The notes beneath the pieces were generated by a model. That model saw only the letters and a list, made by a program, of their open reading frames with translations, was not told where the DNA came from and did not search any database. Positions 63,971 through 64,000 of a stretch of DNA of 64,000 nucleotides are shown piece after piece. A program made the translations under genes and the position numbers. Numbering within the stretch: position 1 is the stretch's first letter; each line of letters starts with the position of its first letter. The stretch spans positions 1 through 64,000 of the forward strand of contig NZ_PPXG01000003.1 of assembly GCF_002909485.1 (NCBI RefSeq), read 5' to 3'. Source of the DNA: Stutzerimonas stutzeri (GTDB taxonomy: Bacteria > Pseudomonadota > Gammaproteobacteria > Pseudomonadales > Pseudomonadaceae).

Positions 63971-64000
63971 GTGCGACGGCCATCCACGAACCTCCATTTC

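Overview
The window looks like the chromosome of a GC-rich gammaproteobacterium of the Pseudomonas group (Pseudomonas sensu lato; an Ectopseudomonas- or Stutzerimonas-like lineage would fit, but I cannot fix the species). Evidence: the oxyR-recG-YbaK/HDOD block, a three-gene pnt transhydrogenase, DUF2388 and DUF1127 proteins, Pseudomonas-style REP sequences, and protein sequences throughout that read as Pseudomonas-like.

Layout. (1) 1-7.7 kb is a type VI secretion effector island: the 3' end of vgrG, a DUF4123 (Tap-type) adaptor, a 1257-aa VasX/MIX-like membrane effector, and two tandem near-identical membrane proteins that are probable immunity proteins; the second has an in-frame TAG that removes its last 26 residues. 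(2) 7.7-13.8 kb is housekeeping and poorly described: an envelope DUF4105 protein with an HExxH motif, three tandem DUF2388 exported proteins, a DUF1127 protein, an AraC regulator divergent from an SBF-type transporter, and mdaB. (3) 13.9-16.8 kb is pntAA-pntAB-pntB. (4) 17.3-25 kb is a type II secretion operon gspE-F-G-H-I-J-K-L-M, lacking gspC, gspD and gspN locally. (5) 25-36.9 kb holds YbaK-HDOD, recG, oxyR, an SDR, a zinc alcohol dehydrogenase with a small membrane partner, an AEC transporter, a methyltransferase and heme-oxygenase-like enzyme pair, a small acidic protein and a PilZ protein. (6) 36.9 kb to the right end is a nearly complete secondary (lateral-type) flagellar system: flhA-flhB-fliR-fliQ-fliP-fliN-fliM leftward; a LafK-like sigma54 activator followed by fliEFGHIJ, flgM, flgN rightward; then fliD, fliS, a fliT-like gene, fliK, fliL, fliA, motA, motB; a ToxR/ToxS-like pair; flagellin; flgA; and flgBCD running off the right edge.

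How it works together. The flagellar cluster carries its own export gate, switch, sigma28/anti-sigma pair, stators, flagellin and sigma54 activator, but no flhF/fleN or chemotaxis genes in view, as expected of a lateral (Flag-2/Laf) system. Two good sigma54 promoters (before fliD and before flgB) fit control by the LafK-like activator, and FliA/FlgM would time the later genes. The membrane-bound ToxR-like regulator and its ToxS-like partner between motB and flagellin are the best candidates for an environmental input.

Most notable items: the truncated duplicate immunity gene; the ToxR/ToxS-like pair inside a lateral flagellar locus; a FliM without the CheY-binding peptide; a 660-bp inverted-repeat element separating fliQ from fliP; and the DUF2388x3-DUF4105 operon. 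No tRNA, rRNA, CRISPR array or transposase gene was seen.
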